Origin: WRAV01 sp050950205
Lineage (GTDB): Bacteria > Bacillota > Clostridia > Oscillospirales > Ruminococcaceae
Length of the DNA stretch: 64,000 nt
NCBI GenBank assembly: GCA_050950205.1
Contig: JBMNHF010000007.1
Location: 62,001 to 126,000 of the forward strand
Direction of reading: 5' to 3'
The notes beneath the pieces were generated by a model. The model saw only the letters and a program-made list of their open reading frames with translations. It was not told the origin of the DNA and searched no databases. Below, in pieces: positions 59,353 to 64,000 of the stretch (position 1 is its first letter; each line of letters begins with the position of its first letter). The position numbers were made by a program, and so were the translations under genes.

Positions 59353-60219
59353 TTAACCGGTATATTTTTCTTTGGGGCCGAGGACGTTGGGGTTGACTTC
59401 CAGGTCGGCCTCTTTTTTGAAGTTGTCGTCGGTGACCAGTTTGGCCATGACAACGTAGCGGTATTCGTTGGGATACCGACCGGGGCTCAACTTGTAGACA
59501 CAGGTGGAGAGGGTGAGGAACTTATCTTCGGGCGTTACCTCTACATTGTAGTTGTAATCGGAACGGGCCCTGATCTCATCCAAAAACGTCTCGATCTGTT
59601 GGGCGGAAAAACCGTCCAGAGGATTGATGTAGTCGTGTTCAAAGGTGGTAAAGAAGGTTGCAAAAATCTCCCAAACTAAATCTTCTTCCTCAGTAGAAAA
59701 GTATATGTAAGGATGCTCTTTTGCAAAGTCAATATCCCAGAATTTTTTGAGCTGACTAAAGCGGATTTCGTTGGGATCGTCGTTCATATCCAAAGCATGG
59801 CCGTAGATGGTGGTGTTCTGAGAAAGGCCTGCTGCGGTGCCGTCAAACTGGTTGCGGCAGTCGGCGTAGTACACACCTTCCATGCTGTAATTTTTGTTGA
59901 TATCCTTGCGCAGGTAGTACTGGTTGTAGTCGTTGGGATCCATATAGCAGACCACTGCATCGTCCACGGTGGTGCCGGGAATCCGCAGCCAACCTACGGT
60001 GTCGTCATTGATTGCTTTGGTTGCGGCAATGTCTTCGCCATGATCGGGAAAATCAGGCAGCTCGTATTTTTCTTGCGGTTCTTCCTCTTTGGAAGATGAC
60101 TGTTGGGAGGAGGAGGGGCTGGAGGATTCCTCATCCGCAGGCTGGGGTTCCCGATCGGCACAGGCCGTCATGCTGAGAATCATCAGCGTGGCCAGCAGTA
60201 ACGCAAAAATCTTCTTCAA
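59353..60219 (-). CDS. Class B sortase with a lipoprotein-like signal
   Basis: A 288-aa transpeptidase that attaches surface proteins to peptidoglycan. Catalytic residues are His in TIYGHALDM (near 141) and Cys in TLSTCVYK (near 246), with the Arg in EYRYVVM near 263. The start TTG 60219 lies nine bases after GGAGGTC; an earlier TTG at 60237 overlaps that site. The signal peptide ends in MTAC (17-20), so it may be a lipoprotein rather than carrying the usual transmembrane anchor. A Ser/Glu-rich linker follows. No substrate with a sorting signal is evident in the window. Confidence 0.88.
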   Translation of the reverse strand: MKKIFALLLATLMILSMTACADREPQPADEESSSPSSSQQSSSKEEEPQEKYELPDFPDHGEDIAATKAINDDTVGWLRIPGTTVDDAVVCYMDPNDYNQYYLRKDINKNYSMEGVYYADCRNQFDGTAAGLSQNTTIYGHALDMNDDPNEIRFSQLKKFWDIDFAKEHPYIYFSTEEEDLVWEIFATFFTTFEHDYINPLDGFSAQQIETFLDEIRARSDYNYNVEVTPEDKFLTLSTCVYKLSPGRYPNEYRYVVMAKLVTDDNFKKEADLEVNPNVLGPKEKYTG

Positions 60220-60357
60220 AATAACATCGACCTCCAAGTAATTGACTTGCAGCCAAGGCGCATGTCCGTATTTTCAAATTATAACACAACACTCGGGAAA
60301 TGCAACACATAATCGGCTGGTGTATTTCCGATCAGGTAGAAGATTTTTCCGAGCAAA

Positions 60358-60383
60358 GGCGGTACGCTTGCCTGCATACCGCC
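60358..60383 (-). terminator. Hairpin between FakA and sortase genes
   Basis: GGCGGTA (60358-60364) pairs with TACCGCC (60377-60383). It lies 38 nt beyond the FakA stop on the minus strand; no strong T-run, so termination is likely partial. Confidence 0.45.
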
Positions 60384-60420
60384 TAACATTATAGTGTATC
60401 AAAGATAGGTTTTTGCTGCA

Positions 60421-62085
60421 CTACTCCACGCTGAGCATATAGTAATACACCGGTTGTCCCCCATTGATCACCGCAAGTTCCACGCCGTCCGGCATGCGCT
60501 GCCGCAAAGACTCTTCCAGCTCCTCCACCTGCTGAGGATCCACATCCTCTCCATACAACAGGGTGACAAAGGTGCTGTCCTTTTTCACCATGGATTTTGC
60601 CAGCTTGAGCAGAGCTTTGGTGGCATCTTTTTCCACAAAGGAAATTTTGCCATTTTCCAGCGCCAAAATCTCGTCTTTTTTAATTTTGTGGCCGTCAAAG
60701 CTGCTATCCCGGGCAGCAAAGGTAATCAGCCCCGTTGACACCTTCTCGATGGCTTTCACCATTGCCAGCTGATTATCCGCCAGAGAAGCCTCCGGGTCAA
60801 AGGCCAGCATCGCCGAAAGCCCTTGGGGGATGGTTTTGGTGGGCAGCACGTAAACCTCCCGATCGGCCAGGCGTACCGCCTGCTCTGCCGCCATAATAAT
60901 ATTTTTGTTGTTGGGCAGCACAATCACGGTTTTGGCAGGGGTGCCGTGAACGGCTTCCAAAATATTGTCGGTGGAAGGATTCATGGTTTGGCCGCCGCTG
61001 ACGACGTTGTCCACTCCCAAATCCTTAAACAGAGCCTGTACGCCTTTGCCCGCCGCCACGGCCACAAAGCCGTATTCCCGGGAAGGGTCTACCACTTTAT
61101 AAGGAAAGTTGACGGGCTTTTGCGCACCCACCACTTCCTTGCGCCGGGAGGCATGCTGCTCCCGCATGTTTTCTATTTTAATTTTGGTAATGGCACCGTT
61201 TTCCAGCGCCTTTTGCAGGGCGTTGCCGGGGTTGTCGGTGTGGACATGACACTTGATGATGTCGTCATCCTCCACCACCACGGCGCTATCCCCTATGGAC
61301 TCCAAATATTGCCGCAGAGCGAAAGGATCGCTTTTGCTCTGCTCCTTAATGACGATGAATTCGGTGCAATAGGTAAAGGTAATTTCCCCCTCGTATTCCC
61401 CGGCAGCGTTGCGCTCGTCGGGAATCTCGGTGGCATCCTCTCCGGCTGCCTTGGCTGGTTGAATCACGGCTCCTCCGGAGAGAACCTGATACATCCCCTC
61501 CAAAATCACCAAATAGCCCTTGCCTCCGGCATCTACCACTCCGGCTTTTTTCAGCACCGGCAGCATCTCCGGAGTTTCGTCTAGGGTTTTGCGGGCCTGC
61601 TCCACCACTTCCAGCCAAAGCCCAACGGGTGAAATCTCCGGGTCTTCCTGCCAAAGCTCGGCTGCTCTTTGGGCAGAAACCCGGGCAACGGTAAGAATGG
61701 TACCCTCGGTGGGCTTCATCACCGCTTTATAGGCCGATTCCACCCCGTTTTCCAAAGCGGCGATTAGGTCCGCCGAGCCCATTTCCTTCTTGCCCTGAAG
61801 CCCCTTGGCAAAACCTCGGAACAACAGAGAAAGAATCACCCCGGAGTTGCCCCTGGCACCCCACAACAGGGCCTGAGCGACTGCTTGAGCCACCTCTCCA
61901 CATTCCACATCGTCGGAAAGGGCGGCCAGCTCTACCAGAGCAGCCCCCATGGTCATGGACATATTGGTACCGGTGTCCCCGTCGGGCACCGGGAAAACGT
62001 TGAGGGCATCCACCTGCTTGCGGTGATTGGCAATGCTGTTGGCCGCACTGATAAACGCGTCCCGCAACGTGCTTCCTGTTATCAC
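60421..62085 (-). CDS. fakA: Fatty-acid kinase FakA (DAK2-domain, YloV family)
   Basis: A 554-aa protein. The N-terminal DhaL domain has NVFPVPDGDTGTNMSMT (near 28), the Asp residues that coordinate ATP-Mg, and WGARGNSGVILSLLFRGFAK (near 95). The middle and C-terminal domain carry DDDIIKCHVHTDNPG near 275 and the FakA-type GGQTMNPSTDNI block near 365. FakA phosphorylates fatty acids presented by a FakB carrier to feed phospholipid synthesis. It is downstream of the Asp23/Gls24 gene by 73 nt, the widespread yloU-yloV arrangement. FakB is not in this window. Confidence 0.93.
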   Translation of the reverse strand: MITGSTLRDAFISAANSIANHRKQVDALNVFPVPDGDTGTNMSMTMGAALVELAALSDDVECGEVAQAVAQALLWGARGNSGVILSLLFRGFAKGLQGKKEMGSADLIAALENGVESAYKAVMKPTEGTILTVARVSAQRAAELWQEDPEISPVGLWLEVVEQARKTLDETPEMLPVLKKAGVVDAGGKGYLVILEGMYQVLSGGAVIQPAKAAGEDATEIPDERNAAGEYEGEITFTYCTEFIVIKEQSKSDPFALRQYLESIGDSAVVVEDDDIIKCHVHTDNPGNALQKALENGAITKIKIENMREQHASRRKEVVGAQKPVNFPYKVVDPSREYGFVAVAAGKGVQALFKDLGVDNVVSGGQTMNPSTDNILEAVHGTPAKTVIVLPNNKNIIMAAEQAVRLADREVYVLPTKTIPQGLSAMLAFDPEASLADNQLAMVKAIEKVSTGLITFAARDSSFDGHKIKKDEILALENGKISFVEKDATKALLKLAKSMVKKDSTFVTLLYGEDVDPQQVEELEESLRQRMPDGVELAVINGGQPVYYYMLSVE

Positions 62086-62158
62086 GGTTGATCTACTCCC
62101 CCTGCCGATAAGTTGCTAGCAATAAAATATCAGAAGCCGGTAACAAAGCAAGGCTCCA

Positions 62159-62512
62159 CTACTCTACTTTCATGTCGGCCACAAACACATTGACCTTGGA
62201 AACCGCCATACCGCAGGCGTTTTCTATGGTATAGGTGACCTTGTTGATAATGCTTTTGACAATCGCGGCAATATTGACACCATAGGTGACGGTGATGTGC
62301 AGATCAATCACCAGCTCCTTGCCGATGCTGCGCACCCGCACTCCTTTGTCCTCGGTATCTTTCCCGGAAATCAGAGCCCGCAGCCCTTGGGAAGGCGTAG
62401 AATTGACCAGCCCCGAGACTCCGAAGCACTCGGAGACCGCATGGCCGATCAAATTGGCAAAATAGGCGTTGGATACCTGAATCTGCCCCAAGTGGTTTTC
62501 AATTCGGATCAT
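62159..62512 (-). CDS. Asp23/Gls24 family envelope-stress protein (YloU-like)
   Basis: A 117-aa protein. ENHLGQIQVSNAYFANLIGH near the start and LVIDLHITVTYGVNIAAI near 68 are the typical Asp23 halves. GGGGGTTCC lies before ATG 62512. Such genes are usually paired with fakA, as here. Its molecular role is unclear; a function in membrane or fatty-acid homeostasis has been suggested for relatives. Confidence 0.9.
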   Translation of the reverse strand: MIRIENHLGQIQVSNAYFANLIGHAVSECFGVSGLVNSTPSQGLRALISGKDTEDKGVRVRSIGKELVIDLHITVTYGVNIAAIVKSIINKVTYTIENACGMAVSKVNVFVADMKVE

Positions 62513-62690
62513 GTGGAACCCCCCTTGTGGTTGTTGGAAATAAAACGGAACAATTGGTATGTTCTGCGGTTTAGGGCCTGTTCATTCAAACATCATTTGT
62601 AGAACTTAGGGTCATCTGCTGCAAGCCCGAGGCTACAAAACAAAGTGGCGGCGGGTTTGCAAGTGCTCCTTTAGGGCTGAGAGCCCCACC

Positions 62691-63083
62691 TTACTCCCCC
62701 GGCCCCTTCAGGTACAAGTAGGGGGAAATTTTCTCATAGGTGGCCTCTCCAATGCCTTTGACCTCCATGAGTTGGGAAAGACGGTCAAAGCCCCCCATCT
62801 CCTCCCGGTAGGAGATAATGCGCTGACTGAGCACTTCCCCAATGCCCGGGATGAGCATCAGCTCCTCTTGGGTGGCAACGTTCAGCTCCAGAGGAAAGTT
62901 CGCTTCTGGGGCAGCTGTTTCCTGCACCATCTCCTGATGCCCGGCCGGCGATACGGGAATGGCATAACTCACCAGCACCGGAAACCCCGAACTGCGCAAA
63001 GCCATATTGTAAATCGCCATCAGTGCCACCGCTGCCACCGTTATGCAGAGCAGAATGTTGTAAGGCAGGTGCTTCTTGTCCAT
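62691..63083 (-). CDS. comEA: ComEA-like helix-hairpin-helix protein
   Basis: A 130-aa protein with an N-terminal membrane anchor (residues 9-28), a linker and a helix-hairpin-helix DNA-binding domain: LNVATQEELMLIPGIGEVLS and EVKGIGEATYEKI, the two GIG loops. This is the DNA-uptake receptor layout of ComEA, although no SLBB domain is present. No other competence gene is nearby, and the Clp ATPase gene upstream ends with its own terminator. Confidence 0.9.
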   Translation of the reverse strand: MDKKHLPYNILLCITVAAVALMAIYNMALRSSGFPVLVSYAIPVSPAGHQEMVQETAAPEANFPLELNVATQEELMLIPGIGEVLSQRIISYREEMGGFDRLSQLMEVKGIGEATYEKISPYLYLKGPGE

Positions 63084-63259
63084 GAGGTCTTACCCCCGCT
63101 GTCTGGAAGCTATACAAAGGATAGTATACCACATCTTTTCCCAGAAATAAATCCCCCAACGAATACAGTCCAAAAATAAAGGGGATTTTTTTACTTTTCC
63201 TCCAAATATCGGGGAAAGTCTTTTGCTTATTGCCGCTGCCTTTCTGGCGGCCACATCGA

Positions 63260-63287
63260 AAAAGGGACGGAAAGTTCCGTCCCTTTT
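63260..63287 (-). terminator. Terminator of the Clp ATPase gene
   Basis: AAAAGGGACGGAA (63260-63272) pairs with TTCCGTCCCTTTT (63275-63287); on the minus strand TTTTTCG follows. It begins four bases beyond the stop. Confidence 0.85.
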
Positions 63288-63291
63288 GTTG

Positions 63292-64000
63292 TTACACTCG
63301 GATCAGCACCAGCTGGTTGTCGGCCACTGTCAGGGTAAGGGCACTGGGCGGAGTGTCGCCCGCGTCGATGAGGATATTGCAGATCACATCCTCCACCTCT
63401 TTGCGAATCACCCGGCGCAGGTCCCGAGCTCCGCTTTTTTTGCCAAAGGCCTTGTCGGCAATCACCTGCAGAGCCTCTTCCGACCAGCTAAAGGCAACCT
63501 TCTTTTCTTCCAGAGGGCCCTGCAGCTCCTTCAGCATCAAAGCGGCGATCTGACGGTAATTGTCCTTATCCAAACTGCGGAAGGCCACCACTTCATCCAC
63601 ACGACCGATAAACTCGGGGCGCAAAAAGTCCCTCAAGGCTTTTTTGGCTCGCTCCTTATCCGCCTGCTCCTGATGTCCGGTAAAGCCGACGGCTCCGGTT
63701 TTCAGGTTGCTCCCTGCGTTGGAGGTCATGACGATGACGGTGTTTTCAAAGTTGACCACCCGCCCCTGTGCATCGGTGATCTTTCCCTCGTCGAGAATTT
63801 GCAGCAGGATGTTCATCACATCGGGATGGGCTTTTTCGATTTCGTCAAAGAGAACCACACTGTAGGGCCGACGGCGCACCTTTTCGGTGAGCTGCCCTGC
63901 CTCGTCATAACCCACATAGCCGGGGGGCGAGCCGATAATTCTGGAAACCGAGTGCTTTTCCATAAATTCGCTCATATCCAGTCGAATTAAGGGATCGGCG
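63292..64000 (-). CDS. Clp ATPase C-terminal part (ClpC/ClpB-type, partial)
   Basis: The gene enters from the right edge and ends at 63292; 236 codons are visible. They cover the second AAA+ module: SRIIGSPPGYVGYDEAG, Walker B VVLFDEIEKAHPDV, sensor-1 VIVMTSNAGS, arginine-finger area FIGRVDEVVAF, and the D2 small domain with KKSGARDLRRVIRKEVED (sensor 2). The last residues do not include the long linker or M-domain needed to decide between ClpC, ClpE and ClpB; the C-terminus resembles the ClpC/ClpE side. It unfolds proteins for refolding or ClpP degradation. Confidence 0.93.
   Translation of the reverse strand, partial: ADPLIRLDMSEFMEKHSVSRIIGSPPGYVGYDEAGQLTEKVRRRPYSVVLFDEIEKAHPDVMNILLQILDEGKITDAQGRVVNFENTVIVMTSNAGSNLKTGAVGFTGHQEQADKERAKKALRDFLRPEFIGRVDEVVAFRSLDKDNYRQIAALMLKELQGPLEEKKVAFSWSEEALQVIADKAFGKKSGARDLRRVIRKEVEDVICNILIDAGDTPPSALTLTVADNQLVLIRV

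Noticed and set aside
1..64000. CRISPR arrays, rRNA genes, prophage modules or conjugation genes
   Set aside because: No regularly spaced repeats, no rRNA-like sequence and no structural phage or transfer genes were found. The only mobile elements seen are the two insertion sequences.

Overview
The window looks like the chromosome of an anaerobic, Gram-positive, spore-former-type Clostridia. The evidence is the strong AGGAGG ribosome-binding sites with frequent GTG and TTG starts, a class B sortase, a Gls24/DAK2 pair, ComEA, Ctc/L25, acyl-CoA dehydratase activases, a corrinoid methyltransfer set and many ABC importers. I cannot name the species.

Layout. 1-5.6 kb: a sugar operon (UlaE-type 3-epimerase, RbsA/RbsC/RbsB-type importer, PIG-L deacetylase). 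5.6-9.1 kb: an IS256-like element with a complete IS21-like element inserted in it, flanked by a GGTG duplication. 9.2-10.5 kb: broken genes (cell-wall-binding repeats, a response-regulator piece, an in-frame chimera of a solute-binding domain and an EAL tail). 10.9-12.1 kb: a membrane diguanylate cyclase. 12.4-24.4 kb: a roughly 12-kb minus-strand operon, with a divergent LacI-family regulator at 24.8 kb. It encodes a sulfonate/nitrate-class importer (two ATPases, two permeases, a lipoprotein), two dehydrogenases, a class II aldolase, a phosphofructokinase, a triose-phosphate isomerase, a LarA-like protein and a TauE/SafE exporter. Together these suggest breakdown of a (probably sulfonated) sugar or polyol, with export of an organosulfur end product.

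26.5-29.7 kb: an acyl-CoA dehydratase/activase set split over three genes, plus a DUF3892 protein. 29.8 kb: a tiny Cys/Trp-rich ORF. 30.2-32.6 kb: cupin, bacteriohemerythrin-CheX pair, L25. 32.7-37.5 kb: Rieske-type FAD oxidoreductase and a Zur-ZnuABC operon. 37.8-40.2 kb: amino-acid ABC importer. 40.56 kb: tRNA-Gln(CTG) with its own consensus promoter and terminator. 41.1-43.0 kb: a 7TMR-DISM diguanylate cyclase broken by a frameshift in a T7 run. 43.8-45.3 kb: serine beta-lactamase-like hydrolase. 45.4-51.3 kb: a second sugar operon (LacI, dehydrogenase, RbsA, RbsC, RbsB) with an evident operator and promoter.

51.6-53.9 kb: flavodoxin-like protein, TspO, YeiH-type transporter. 54.0-59.2 kb: a corrinoid methyltransfer cluster (UroD-family methyltransferase, corrinoid protein, PocR/AraC regulator, DUF2284 protein, RACo-type activator). 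59.3-64.0 kb: lipoprotein-like class B sortase, FakA, Asp23/Gls24 protein, ComEA and the 3' end of a Clp ATPase. All names come from reading motifs in the sequence; no database search was run.
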